64,000 bases of DNA from RUG11788 sp964578175 (lineage in GTDB: Bacteria > Bacillota_I > Bacilli_A > RF39 > UBA660), in the NCBI GenBank assembly GCA_964578175.1, contig CAZOBH010000002.1, forward strand, positions 1 through 64,000, given 5' to 3'. The notes below the pieces were generated by a model, which worked only from the letters and a program-made list of their open reading frames with translations, was not told the origin of the DNA and did not search any database. Position 1 is the stretch's first letter. Every line of letters starts with the position of its first letter. Positions 37,949-47,971 of the stretch are shown piece after piece. Made by a program: the position numbers and the translations under genes.

Positions 37949-40288
37949 ATGATAGAATTTAAAAACAACCAATTAATAATAGCTCCTAATAATTTAAAAA
38001 ATAAATTGATTTTAGAAAAAGAAAAAAAGAAAGGTTTAGTAAACTCTAAAATAATAAATAGAGAAGAATTTATTAAAAATTGTCTTTTTGACTATGATAC
38101 TGAATCAATTCTTTTTTTAATGGAAAAATACAAATTAAAAATAGATATATCTAATACGATATTAGAAAGTTTATATTATGTAGATAAGAAATATAATAAT
38201 AAGAAAATAGATTATTTATTTGATATCAAAGAAGATTTAATTAATAATAATTTACTTAAATATAATCCATTATATAAATTATTTTTAAAAGATAAAGATA
38301 TATTAGTAGTTGGATACAAAATAGATAAGTTATTTTATATGTGTCTTAAAGATTATAATTATTCTGAACATAAATTAGATATAGAATATGATAATAATGT
38401 TATTTATGAAGCTGAAAGTGATTTAGATGAAATTGATTTTATTTTTAATAAAATTGGAGATTTAATAACTGATGGAATAGATATTAATAGAATTAAAATT
38501 GTAAATTTTAGAGATAGTTATGACAATATCATAAAAAGATTTGCTAATTTTTATAATTTACCTATTGAAAATAAAGGATATTCTATTTTTTCTAATGAAA
38601 TAGTCGGAGTCTTTTTAAATTATTTATGGGAATCTAAATCTATTTCTAAAACGATGGAATATATAATTGATAATTATAATACAGATGAATATTCTAAAAT
38701 AATAAAAGTATTATTAGATTTAAGTAATAAATATATTCTCTATGAAGATAAATATGAATTTAATAATATCTATGAACTAATTAATCAAGAAGTTAAAAAA
38801 TATAAAATAGTTTTTGATGAACCTCTAAATAAAATAGAAATATATAAGTTTAATAATTTAATTTTTGATAAAGATGATTATGTATTTTTAATTGGTTTTA
38901 ATCAAGGAGAGATACCAAAACTTTATAAAGATGAAGATTATTTAAATGATAAAGAAAAAGAACTAATAGACAAAGAAACTTCAATTGAAAATAATATTAG
39001 ATCTAAAGAAGAAGTAATAGATTTTATTAAACACACTAATAACTTAACTATAACTTACCCATTAAAACATCTAGCTGATGATTGTTTTCCTTCTTTTATA
39101 ATTGAAGAATTAAAATTAGAAGTTAAAAAGATAGAGAAGAGTAATAATAATTATAGTGAAATTTATTCTAAAATTAGATTAAGTGAATACTTAGATGATT
39201 TTATTAAATATGGAGTTAAAAATAAAGAATTAGAAAAATATTATTCTAACTATGATATAGATTATTTATCATATGATAATAAATTTAAAGGTATTAAAAA
39301 AGATGATTTATTAAAAGTATTAGATAATAAATTATTATTATCTTATTCATCAATTAATAATTATAATAAATGTTCCTTTAGATATTATTTATCTAATATT
39401 TTAAAAGTAGATTCTTTTGATGAAACATTTCAAATTAATATTGGTAGTTTATTTCATTATTTATTGCAAAAATCATTTGATAATGATTTTGATTTAGATA
39501 AAGAATGGAATGATTATACAAGTACTTTAGATTTATGTTCTAAAGATAAAGTATTATTAATTAGACTTAAAGAAGAATTTAAAGATATCTTATCTTATAT
39601 TAGAGATTTTCATAAAGAAACAGGTCTTACTAAAACTATGTTAGAAGAGAGAATATTAATAGATAAAAGTATTAAAAATATAGATATTAAATTTATGGGT
39701 GTAATTGACAAGTTAATGTATAAAGATAATTTAATAGCGTTAGTTGATTATAAAACAGGTAATACTAATATATCTATTGATAAAGTACCATATGGAATAG
39801 ATATGCAATTACCTATATATTGGTATCTAGTTAAAAAAAGTAATTTATTTGATAATCCTAGATTTGTTGGTTTTTACTTAGAAAGGATTCTATCTGGTAA
39901 TATTAATATAGATTCTAAAAAGAGTTATGAAGATATTAAAAAAGATAATTTAAAATTAGTTGGGTACTCAACTGATGATATGGATAGACTTGAAGTATTT
40001 GATCCTACATTTGAAAATAGCAATTACGTTAAAGGAATGAAACTAACTAAAGATGGGAGTTTTTCTAAGAATACTAAAATTTTAAATGATGAAGAATTAG
40101 ATAATTTAGTTGATACAATAGATGAAATAATAGATAAAAATAAAGATGACATAATTGAGGCTAAATTTGATATTAATCCTAAGGAATTTAAAGGAGTTAA
40201 TATTGGATGTGAGTATTGTAATTATAAAGATATATGTTTTATGAAAAATGAAGATGTTGTATGTCTAGGAGGTGATCTAAATGCCTAG
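37949..40288 (+). CDS. addB: AddB-like subunit of the AddAB helicase-nuclease, short
   Basis: 779 residues. The C-terminal PD-(D/E)XK nuclease is clear: SSINNYNKCSFRYYL with the first Fe-S cysteine, GSLFHYLLQ, VIDKLMYKDN, ALVDYKTGN with Asp/Lys, and the cysteine triplet CEYCNYKDIC (CxxC-x5-C) that closes the 4Fe-4S clasp. The N-terminal helicase-like half lacks the Walker A (the start reads LIIAPNNLKNKLILEK where GxxGxGKT is expected), and the whole is far shorter than Bacillus AddB (~1160). With AddA it resects double-strand breaks and degrades foreign DNA. Its stop overlaps addA by 8 bp. Confidence 0.85.
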   Translation: MIEFKNNQLIIAPNNLKNKLILEKEKKKGLVNSKIINREEFIKNCLFDYDTESILFLMEKYKLKIDISNTILESLYYVDKKYNNKKIDYLFDIKEDLINNNLLKYNPLYKLFLKDKDILVVGYKIDKLFYMCLKDYNYSEHKLDIEYDNNVIYEAESDLDEIDFIFNKIGDLITDGIDINRIKIVNFRDSYDNIIKRFANFYNLPIENKGYSIFSNEIVGVFLNYLWESKSISKTMEYIIDNYNTDEYSKIIKVLLDLSNKYILYEDKYEFNNIYELINQEVKKYKIVFDEPLNKIEIYKFNNLIFDKDDYVFLIGFNQGEIPKLYKDEDYLNDKEKELIDKETSIENNIRSKEEVIDFIKHTNNLTITYPLKHLADDCFPSFIIEELKLEVKKIEKSNNNYSEIYSKIRLSEYLDDFIKYGVKNKELEKYYSNYDIDYLSYDNKFKGIKKDDLLKVLDNKLLLSYSSINNYNKCSFRYYLSNILKVDSFDETFQINIGSLFHYLLQKSFDNDFDLDKEWNDYTSTLDLCSKDKVLLIRLKEEFKDILSYIRDFHKETGLTKTMLEERILIDKSIKNIDIKFMGVIDKLMYKDNLIALVDYKTGNTNISIDKVPYGIDMQLPIYWYLVKKSNLFDNPRFVGFYLERILSGNINIDSKKSYEDIKKDNLKLVGYSTDDMDRLEVFDPTFENSNYVKGMKLTKDGSFSKNTKILNDEELDNLVDTIDEIIDKNKDDIIEAKFDINPKEFKGVNIGCEYCNYKDICFMKNEDVVCLGGDLNA

Positions 40289-43200
40289 TTGGACTAAAGA
40301 ACAACAAGAAGCTATTTATAAAGAAGGAACTAATATAATTGTTTCAGCAGGAGCAGGATCTGGAAAAACTGCAGTTCTATCTGAAAGAGTTATTAGAAAA
40401 CTACATGATGGTGTAAATATTAATGAAATGTTAATTCTAACTTTTACAGAGGCAGCAGCTTTTGAAATGAAAGAAAGAATTAGAAAAAAAATAAAAAAGG
40501 ATGAAGAACTAAAAACTCAATTAGATTTAATTGATAGTTCTTATATTACTACTTTTGATAGTTTTAGTTTATCAATAGTTAAAAGATATCATTATTTACT
40601 TAATATTGAAAAAAATGTATCAATAATGGATTCTAGTATGATTCAAAGTAAAAAAATAGAAATACTTGAAGAAATAATGAATGAGTATTATGAAAAACAA
40701 GATGAAAACTTTGTAAAAATAATTAATGATTTCTGTCTAAAAGATGATAATGAAATAAAAAATACAATATTAAGTATTTCTAATAAAATGGATTTAATAA
40801 TTGATAAAGATGAATATTTAGATAAATATTTTGATACTTATTTTAGTGAAGAATTTATTGATTCTAAGATAGATGAATATGAAAGCTTTATTAAAGGTAA
40901 ATTTAATAAAATAATAGATCTAGGGAAAGAATTCTTATCATTTTCTGAAAATAAAGTATATGATGATACTTTAAATATAATTAATAAATATGAATGTTGT
41001 AATAATATAACTGATATTAAAGAAGCTCTTTCTTTAAGCCTACCAAGACTATCAAATGGTTCTAGTGAAGAGTTTAAAATTATTAAAGAAAAATGGAAAG
41101 AAAAAATTGAAGAACTTAATAATTACTTACCAATTGAAGATAATATAAAAGAACAAATATTAAGTACTAAAAGATATCAAGAAATATTAATAGAAATAGT
41201 TAAGAAATTAGATAATAGATTTAATGAATTTAAATTATATAATTGTGCTTTTGAATTTATAGATATTGCAAAACTTGCTATAAAAGTAGTTAAAGAAAAT
41301 GATGAAGTTAGAGATGAACTTAAGTATTTCTTTAAAGAGATTATGATAGATGAGTATCAAGATACATCAGATTTGCAAGAAACATTTATTAATTTAATAG
41401 CAAATAATAATGTTTATATGGTAGGAGATATTAAACAAGCAATTTATAGATTTAGAAATGCTAATCCTAATATTTTTAAAGATAAATATAATAATTATAA
41501 AAATAATAATGGTGGTTATAAAATAGATTTATTAAAGAATTTTAGAAGTAGAGAAGAAGTTTTAAATAATATTAATTTATTATTTGATCCTGTTATGGAT
41601 TTAGAAATAGGTGGAGCTGAATATCAAGAATCACATCGTATGATATTTGGTAATACTTCATATAATGAAAAGGGAAAAACTGAAGAAAATTATAATTTTG
41701 AAATACTTACTTATGATTTAGAAAAAGGTTTTGACTATAGCAAGAATGAAGTAGAAATATTTACTATAGCTAAAGATATAAAGGATAAAGTAGATAATAA
41801 ATATCAAATATTTGATAAAGATACTGGTTTATTACATGATGCTAAATATAGTGATTTTGCAATATTAATTGATAGATCAACTAGTTTTGATTTATATAAG
41901 AAAATATTTGAATATTTAAGTATTCCGCTTAATAAATATACATCTACTAATATTACTAAAGATGATGAGATTCATTTAATTAAAAATATCTTAACTTTAA
42001 TAATAAATATTTATAAAAAAGATAGAGAATTTAAGTATAGTTTTATATCTGTTGCCAGAAGTTATTTATATGGATTAAGTGATCAAGAAATATTTGATTA
42101 TGTTACCAATTCAAATTATGAGAATAGTGATATTTATCAAAAGATTTTAAATATTAGAGATAATATAAATATATATCCATTAAAGAAAATTATTGAAAAA
42201 ATTATAAATGATTTTAATTTCCACTTAAATAGTATTAAAGTAGGTAATGCCTTAAAAGTAGATATTAAATTAGATTATATTCTTAATTTAGCAGAAGCTT
42301 GTAGTGAAATGGGATATGGAATTATAGAATTTAGAGATTATTTAAATACTATTATTGAAAAAGATATGAAGATAGAATGTAACTTTAGTGATAACTCAGA
42401 TGATTCAGTAAAAATAATGACAATTCATAAATCTAAAGGATTAGAATTTTCAATATGTTACTTTCCTGGTAATTATAGTAAGTTTAATATTAGAGATCTT
42501 AATGAAAGATTTATCTTTGATCCTAAATATGGGATTATTTGTCCATACTATAATAAAGGAATAGGAACAACTATCTATAAATATTTATATAAAAATGATT
42601 ATATAAAAGATGAAATAAGTGAAAAGATTAGATTATTTTATGTATCACTTACTCGTTGTAAAGAAAAGATGATAATAGTTAGTCCTTTAAAAGATCTTGA
42701 TATAGATTCATCTAATGTAATAGATAATGATATAAGACTTAATTATAGGTCATTTATGGATATATTAAATAGTGTTTATTATAATGTTACTCCATATATT
42801 AAAGAAATAGATTTAAATAGTATAGGACTTACTAAAAAATATAATACGATTAAAGAATTTAATTATAAAGATAAAATATTACCTTGTAAGGATACGTTTA
42901 ATAAAATAGTTTTATCTATACCAAATGAAATAGAAGAGAAAGAACATTTTTCTAAAGTTAAATTGGATTTATTAGATAAAGAAACTAAAAATAAAATGGA
43001 ATTAGGTACTTATGTTCATTATTTATTTGAATTATTAGATTTTAATAATCTTGATTATTCATATATAGATTCTAAGTATTTAGATTATGTTAAAAGTTTT
43101 GTTGACCAATTAGATATGAATAACGCTAAAATATATAAAGAATATGAATTTATTTATGAAGATAAAAATATAGTTAAACATGGTATTATTGACTTAATGT

Positions 43201-43373
43201 TAGAGTATGATGATAAAATTAAAATAATAGATTATAAATTAAAAGATATTAATGATTCTAAGTATTTAGATCAATTAAATGGATATAAGAAATATATTGA
43301 GATGAAAACAAGTAAAAATGTATCTATCTATTTATATTCAATTTTTGATAAAAAAATAGTAGAATTACCTTAA
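40281..43373 (+). CDS. addA: AddA helicase-nuclease
   Basis: 1030 residues, UvrD-like. WTKEQQEAIYKEGTNIIVSA with GAGSGKTAVLSERVIRKL gives Walker A; MIDEYQDTSDLQ Walker B; VGDIKQAIYRFRNANP motif III; IMTIHKSKGLEFSI motif V; FYVSLTRCKEKMII motif VI. The C-terminal nuclease has HGIIDLMLEYDDKIKIIDYKL. Somewhat short of the usual ~1230 residues, as is its partner AddB. AddAB is the Gram-positive RecBCD counterpart. The start MPSWTKEQ has AGGAGGTGAT. Confidence 0.95.
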   Translation: MPSWTKEQQEAIYKEGTNIIVSAGAGSGKTAVLSERVIRKLHDGVNINEMLILTFTEAAAFEMKERIRKKIKKDEELKTQLDLIDSSYITTFDSFSLSIVKRYHYLLNIEKNVSIMDSSMIQSKKIEILEEIMNEYYEKQDENFVKIINDFCLKDDNEIKNTILSISNKMDLIIDKDEYLDKYFDTYFSEEFIDSKIDEYESFIKGKFNKIIDLGKEFLSFSENKVYDDTLNIINKYECCNNITDIKEALSLSLPRLSNGSSEEFKIIKEKWKEKIEELNNYLPIEDNIKEQILSTKRYQEILIEIVKKLDNRFNEFKLYNCAFEFIDIAKLAIKVVKENDEVRDELKYFFKEIMIDEYQDTSDLQETFINLIANNNVYMVGDIKQAIYRFRNANPNIFKDKYNNYKNNNGGYKIDLLKNFRSREEVLNNINLLFDPVMDLEIGGAEYQESHRMIFGNTSYNEKGKTEENYNFEILTYDLEKGFDYSKNEVEIFTIAKDIKDKVDNKYQIFDKDTGLLHDAKYSDFAILIDRSTSFDLYKKIFEYLSIPLNKYTSTNITKDDEIHLIKNILTLIINIYKKDREFKYSFISVARSYLYGLSDQEIFDYVTNSNYENSDIYQKILNIRDNINIYPLKKIIEKIINDFNFHLNSIKVGNALKVDIKLDYILNLAEACSEMGYGIIEFRDYLNTIIEKDMKIECNFSDNSDDSVKIMTIHKSKGLEFSICYFPGNYSKFNIRDLNERFIFDPKYGIICPYYNKGIGTTIYKYLYKNDYIKDEISEKIRLFYVSLTRCKEKMIIVSPLKDLDIDSSNVIDNDIRLNYRSFMDILNSVYYNVTPYIKEIDLNSIGLTKKYNTIKEFNYKDKILPCKDTFNKIVLSIPNEIEEKEHFSKVKLDLLDKETKNKMELGTYVHYLFELLDFNNLDYSYIDSKYLDYVKSFVDQLDMNNAKIYKEYEFIYEDKNIVKHGIIDLMLEYDDKIKIIDYKLKDINDSKYLDQLNGYKKYIEMKTSKNVSIYLYSIFDKKIVELP

Positions 43374-43420
43374 AAATAAGGGGATAAGAGATTTATTTCC
43401 TTTTTTTTAATAAAGTTTTT

Positions 43421-43429
43421 TGTTATAAT
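43421..43429 (+). promoter_or_regulatory. Extended -10 promoter of parE-parC
   Basis: TGTTATAAT lies 18 bp before parE. A T-rich run with a possible weak hairpin (43371-43408) precedes it and may end addA transcription. Confidence 0.6.
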
Positions 43430-43447
43430 GATTTAGGAGATGATAGA

Positions 43448-45349
43448 ATGGCAACTAAATATGATGAAACATCAATTAAAATACTAGAGGGATTAGAAGC
43501 AGTTAGAAAAAGACCTGGTATGTATATTGGATCAACTGATAAAAGAGGACTTCATCATCTAGTATGGGAAATAGTTGACAATGCCATAGATGAAGCTATC
43601 AATGGTTTTGGTAAAGAAATAAAGATAACTCTTCATAAAGATAAAAGTATTAGTATAGAAGATTTTGGACGTGGAGTACCAGTTGGTATGCATGAATCTG
43701 GTAAATCAACTCCTGAGGTTATTTATACTATTCTTCATGCTGGTGGTAAGTTTGAAGAATCTGGATATAAAGTATCTGGTGGACTTCATGGAGTAGGTGC
43801 AAGTGTTGTTAATGCTTTATCTAAATGGATGATAGTAGATATATGTAGGGATAAAGTTGAATATTTGATATCATTTGAAAATGGAGGTCATGTTAAAGAA
43901 CCTCTAAAGAAAATAGGACCTAGTAGAAAAGTTAGTGGTACTAAAGTTACATTTTTACCTGATCCAGAAATATTTTCTACAACTAGTTTTTCATATTCAT
44001 CAATTTGTGAAAGAATGCAAGAAAGTGCTTTTTTAATTAAAGGATTAAGTATAGAAATATTAGATGAAGAAAGTGGTAGAAAAGATAAATTCTTATATGA
44101 AGATGGAATAGTAGAATTTGTTAAATATTTAAATGAAGATCATAATGTTATACATGATCCTATTCTATTTGAGGGACTTAAGAATAAAATAGATATTGAA
44201 GTAGCTATACAATATAACGATAGTTATAATGAAAATATTGTATCTTTTGTAAATAATGTTAAAACAGTAGATGGTGGTTCTCATGAAGTAGGATTTAAAA
44301 CTGCTTTAACTAAAGTATTTAATGATTATGCTAAGAATAATGGATTTATTAAAGGAAAAGATAAAACATTTGAGGGTTCTGATGTAAGAGAAGGGTTAAC
44401 TGCTATTATCTCTTTAAAAATACCTGAAGAATTATTACAATTTGAAGGTCAAACTAAAGGAAAGTTAGGTACACCTGTTGCTCGTGTTGCTGTTGAGTCA
44501 TTAGTTACTGAAAAACTTCAATTTTTCTTAGAAGAGAATAATGCTATTGCAACAACTATTGTAGAAAAAGCTTTAAAGAGTAAAAGTGCACGTGAGGCAG
44601 CTCGTAAAGCAAGAGAAGAAGCAAGATCTGGAAAAAACAAAAAACAAGAAAGAAACTTGTCTGGTAAACTTGCTCCAGCACAAAGTAAAGATAAAACTAA
44701 AAAAGAATTATTCTTGGTTGAGGGAGATTCAGCAGGTGGTTCTGCTAAACAAGGAAGAGATAGAAAATATCAAGCAATATTACCTTTGCGTGGAAAAGTT
44801 TTAAATGCTGAAAAAACTCGTGAAGATGAATTATTAAAGAATGAAGAAATTAATACAATGATATATACAATTGGTGCTGGATATGGCCCAAACTTTGATA
44901 TTAATGATTGTGAGTATGATAAAGTAATTATCATGAGTGATGCTGATGAAGATGGAGGTCATATTCAATGTTTACTTATGACATTCTTTTATAGATATAT
45001 GAGGCCATTAATAGATAATGGAAAACTATTTATTGCTTTACCTCCATTGTTTAAAATACAAAGTGGTAAAAATATAGAATATGCATATACTGTAGAAGAA
45101 ATGAAAGAAAAGAGTAAAGGGAAAAAGTGTGATATTCAAAGATATAAAGGATTAGGTGAAATGAATGCTGATCAATTGTGTGAAACAACAATGAAACCTG
45201 GTAGTAGAACTTTAATTAGAGTTAATATAGAAGATGCTCAACTTGCTGAAAAAAGAGTTAAAGTTCTTATGGGAGATTCTGTTCCTCCTCGTAAAGAATG
45301 GATAGAAGAAAATGTAGAATTTACATTAGAAGATGATTTCAAAATATAA
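43448..45349 (+). CDS. parE: DNA topoisomerase IV subunit B
   Basis: 633 residues. GHKL ATPase: LEAVRKRPGMYIGSTDKRGL, EIVDNAIDEA, GRGVPVGMHESG, GGLHGVGASVVNALS; TOPRIM domain: FLVEGDSAGGSAKQGRDRKY with LPLRGKVLNAEK, MSDADEDGGHI. The VPVGMHESGK and QGRDRKYQAILPLRGK forms and the partner parC 18 bp downstream support ParE over GyrB. It forms the ATPase half of the enzyme that decatenates daughter chromosomes. Confidence 0.92.
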   Translation: MATKYDETSIKILEGLEAVRKRPGMYIGSTDKRGLHHLVWEIVDNAIDEAINGFGKEIKITLHKDKSISIEDFGRGVPVGMHESGKSTPEVIYTILHAGGKFEESGYKVSGGLHGVGASVVNALSKWMIVDICRDKVEYLISFENGGHVKEPLKKIGPSRKVSGTKVTFLPDPEIFSTTSFSYSSICERMQESAFLIKGLSIEILDEESGRKDKFLYEDGIVEFVKYLNEDHNVIHDPILFEGLKNKIDIEVAIQYNDSYNENIVSFVNNVKTVDGGSHEVGFKTALTKVFNDYAKNNGFIKGKDKTFEGSDVREGLTAIISLKIPEELLQFEGQTKGKLGTPVARVAVESLVTEKLQFFLEENNAIATTIVEKALKSKSAREAARKAREEARSGKNKKQERNLSGKLAPAQSKDKTKKELFLVEGDSAGGSAKQGRDRKYQAILPLRGKVLNAEKTREDELLKNEEINTMIYTIGAGYGPNFDINDCEYDKVIIMSDADEDGGHIQCLLMTFFYRYMRPLIDNGKLFIALPPLFKIQSGKNIEYAYTVEEMKEKSKGKKCDIQRYKGLGEMNADQLCETTMKPGSRTLIRVNIEDAQLAEKRVKVLMGDSVPPRKEWIEENVEFTLEDDFKI

Positions 45350-45367
45350 TAGAAAGTGGTGTTTTGG

Positions 45368-47908
45368 ATGCCAAAAAAGACAGATACAAAAGAAGTAATT
45401 GAAAAGATATTTGATTATACCTTAGAAGATATTATGGGTGAAAGATTTGGTTCATACTCAAAATATATTATTCAAGATAGAGCAATTCCAGATGCAAGAG
45501 ATGGATTAAAACCTGTTCAACGTCGAATATTATATTCAATGCATAAAGAAAAGAATACCTATGATCATGGATATAGAAAAAGTGCTAAAACAGTAGGAGA
45601 TGTTATAGGTAATTATCATCCACATGGAGATACATCAATTTATGATGCTATGGTTCGTATGAGTCAACCATGGAAAACAAGAATTCCATATATAGATATG
45701 CATGGTAATAATGGATCAATTGATGGTGATAGTCCTGCTGCATATCGTTATACAGAAGCAAGACTTTCAAAAATAGCTAATGAGATGTTAAGAGACATTG
45801 AAAGAAATACTATTGAATGGGCTCCTAACTTTGATGATACTTGTATGGAACCAACAGTTTTACCTGCTAGATTTCCAGCTTTATTAGTTTATGGTGCACA
45901 AGGAATTAGTGCTGGTTATGCAACTAATATTCCTACTCATAATTTAAATGAAATAGTTGATGCAACAATATATAGAATAGATCATCCTAAATGTACTTTA
46001 GAAGATTTAATGAATATTGTTAAAGGACCTGATTTTCCAACTGGAGGAATAGTTGAAGGATTAGAAGGACTTAAAGATGCGTATACTACTGGTCGTGGAA
46101 GAATTGTTGTTAAATCAAAATATGAAGTTAAAACTGAAGGTAAGATTAAACAAATAGTTATTAATGAAATACCATTTGAAGTAAATAAAGCATTATTAGT
46201 TAAGAAAATAGATGATATTAGAATTGATAAGAAGATTGATGGAATAATTGAAGTTAGAGATGAAAGTGCTGCTGATGTAAGAGTTGTTATTGATTGTAAA
46301 AGTAGTGCAAATATAGATTTAATTATTAATTATTTACTTAAAAATACTGATATGCAAATAAGTTATAATTTTAACGTTGTTGCAATTGTAAATAAAAGGC
46401 CTAAATTATTAGGACTTCAAGAATGTTTAGATACATTTATTGCACATCAAAGAGAAGTTATAAGAAGAAGATGTGAATTTGATTTAGCTCATGCTAGAGC
46501 AAGATATCATATTGTAGAAGGATTAATTAAATGTATATCTATTTTAGATGAGGTAATTAGGGTAATTAGAGCTAGTAGTAATAGAGCAGATTCTAAAAAT
46601 AATTTAGTAAAAGAATTTGGTTTTTCTGAAGAACAAGCAGAAGCTATTATTACATTACAATTATATAAATTATCAAATACTGATGTAGTAGCTCTTGAAG
46701 AAGAAATGGATAGACTTGAAAAAACTATTGCTTTACTTATTGAGACTCTTGAAAAAGAATCTAAAATGAAAAGTGTTATGAAACATGAACTTCAAGCTAT
46801 AAATAAAGAATATGTTACTCCTAGACTTACTGAAGTTAGAGAAGAAATATCTGAAATTAAAATAGATAATAGAAGTATGATTCCAAAAGAAGATGTAGTT
46901 GTATCTATTTCTAAAGATGGATATGTTAAACGTTGTTCTACTAGAAGTTATCAAGCAAGTACAGAGTCTAATATGAAAGAGGGAGACCACTTACTTGGTT
47001 TATATGAACTTAATACTTTAGATAATATTTTAATATTTACAGATTTAGGTAATTATTATTTAGTTCCAGTTCATGAAATACCTACATGTGCTTGGAAGGA
47101 GTTAGGAAAACATATAAGTAATATTGCTAAGTTTGAAGCAGGAGAAGAAGTAATTGAATGTATTCCGGTTAAGGAATTCGATCCTAAAGTAGAACTAATA
47201 CTAAGCACAAAACTTGGAATGATTAAGAAAGTTAAATTAGATGAATTTAAAACAAGTAGATCTTTAAAACCTATAATATGCATGAAGTTAAAAGGAAATG
47301 ATAAATTGATTTCTGTATTAGTTTCACAATATAATAATATTTTTGTAGGAACTAATAAGGGATATGGACTTTGGTATGATATATCTGAAGTACCAACAGT
47401 TGGTCTTAAAGCATCTGGTGTTAAATCTATTAATTTAAAAGATGATTTTGTAGTTGGTGTATCTAATTTTGAAAATGATTCAGAATATTTAATAGTTGTA
47501 ACAGATAAAGGTACTGCAAAAAGAGTTAAATTATCTGAATTTGATAAAATAACTAGAGCTAAAAGAGGATTATTAATGTTAAAAGAAAATAAATCTAATC
47601 CTCATAGAGTAGTTAAAATATTTACAACTAGTAAAGATTACATTGGTATTAAAGGAAACGAAATAAATGTATTAAAATCTACTGAAATACCTATAATGGA
47701 TAGATATTCAGGAGGATCTCAAGTAGTTAAAGGTCCTGTAATAGATTGTTATATAGAAAAAGTCTTTGTTAAAAGAGATGATATTAATTTAAATACTGAT
47801 AATAATAGTGAAGAAATAATAGAAACTAAAAAAGTATCTCTTAAAGAAATTGATGAAAGACTTATGACAATTGATGATTTTATAAATATAGATGAAGGAA
47901 ATGAATAG
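45368..47908 (+). CDS. parC: DNA topoisomerase IV subunit A
   Basis: 846 residues. LEDIMGERFGSYSKYIIQDR is the ParC/GrlA start (GyrA begins differently); RAIPDARDGLKPVQRRILY, NYHPHGDTSIYDAMVRMSQ and AAYRYTEARLS (catalytic Tyr) follow. The C-terminal half is a DNA-wrapping beta-propeller. At the quinolone region the residues equal to Staphylococcus Ser80 and Glu84 are Thr and Asp, conservative natural forms. The start at 45368 (MPKK) is preferred over GTG at 45356. It ends in a terminator. Confidence 0.92.
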   Translation: MPKKTDTKEVIEKIFDYTLEDIMGERFGSYSKYIIQDRAIPDARDGLKPVQRRILYSMHKEKNTYDHGYRKSAKTVGDVIGNYHPHGDTSIYDAMVRMSQPWKTRIPYIDMHGNNGSIDGDSPAAYRYTEARLSKIANEMLRDIERNTIEWAPNFDDTCMEPTVLPARFPALLVYGAQGISAGYATNIPTHNLNEIVDATIYRIDHPKCTLEDLMNIVKGPDFPTGGIVEGLEGLKDAYTTGRGRIVVKSKYEVKTEGKIKQIVINEIPFEVNKALLVKKIDDIRIDKKIDGIIEVRDESAADVRVVIDCKSSANIDLIINYLLKNTDMQISYNFNVVAIVNKRPKLLGLQECLDTFIAHQREVIRRRCEFDLAHARARYHIVEGLIKCISILDEVIRVIRASSNRADSKNNLVKEFGFSEEQAEAIITLQLYKLSNTDVVALEEEMDRLEKTIALLIETLEKESKMKSVMKHELQAINKEYVTPRLTEVREEISEIKIDNRSMIPKEDVVVSISKDGYVKRCSTRSYQASTESNMKEGDHLLGLYELNTLDNILIFTDLGNYYLVPVHEIPTCAWKELGKHISNIAKFEAGEEVIECIPVKEFDPKVELILSTKLGMIKKVKLDEFKTSRSLKPIICMKLKGNDKLISVLVSQYNNIFVGTNKGYGLWYDISEVPTVGLKASGVKSINLKDDFVVGVSNFENDSEYLIVVTDKGTAKRVKLSEFDKITRAKRGLLMLKENKSNPHRVVKIFTTSKDYIGIKGNEINVLKSTEIPIMDRYSGGSQVVKGPVIDCYIEKVFVKRDDINLNTDNNSEEIIETKKVSLKEIDERLMTIDDFINIDEGNE

Positions 47909-47919
47909 TTTCCTTTTTT
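47895..47919 (+). terminator. Terminator of parE-parC
   Basis: AAGGAAA / TTTCCTT with a 7-nt loop and T-run, overlapping the parC stop. Confidence 0.75.
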
Positions 47920-47920
47920 A

Positions 47921-47949
47921 TTGTCAAACATTATTTTTGGTGTTATAAT
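47921..47949 (+). promoter_or_regulatory. Promoter of the pyrophosphatase gene
   Basis: TTGTCA (47921-47926), 17 bp, TATAAT (47944-47949) with an extended TG: all promoter elements are present. Confidence 0.8.
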
Positions 47950-47971
47950 TTGCTAAATGAAGGGTGATATA

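Noticed and set aside
46733..47283. Minus-strand open frames inside parC
   Set aside because: Shadows of a well-conserved gene on the other strand, with no start signals.
43448..47908. gyrB-gyrA rather than parE-parC
   Set aside because: Both N-terminal blocks (VPVGMHESGK; LEDIMGERFGSYSKYIIQDR) and the gene spacing are those of topoisomerase IV in Bacilli.
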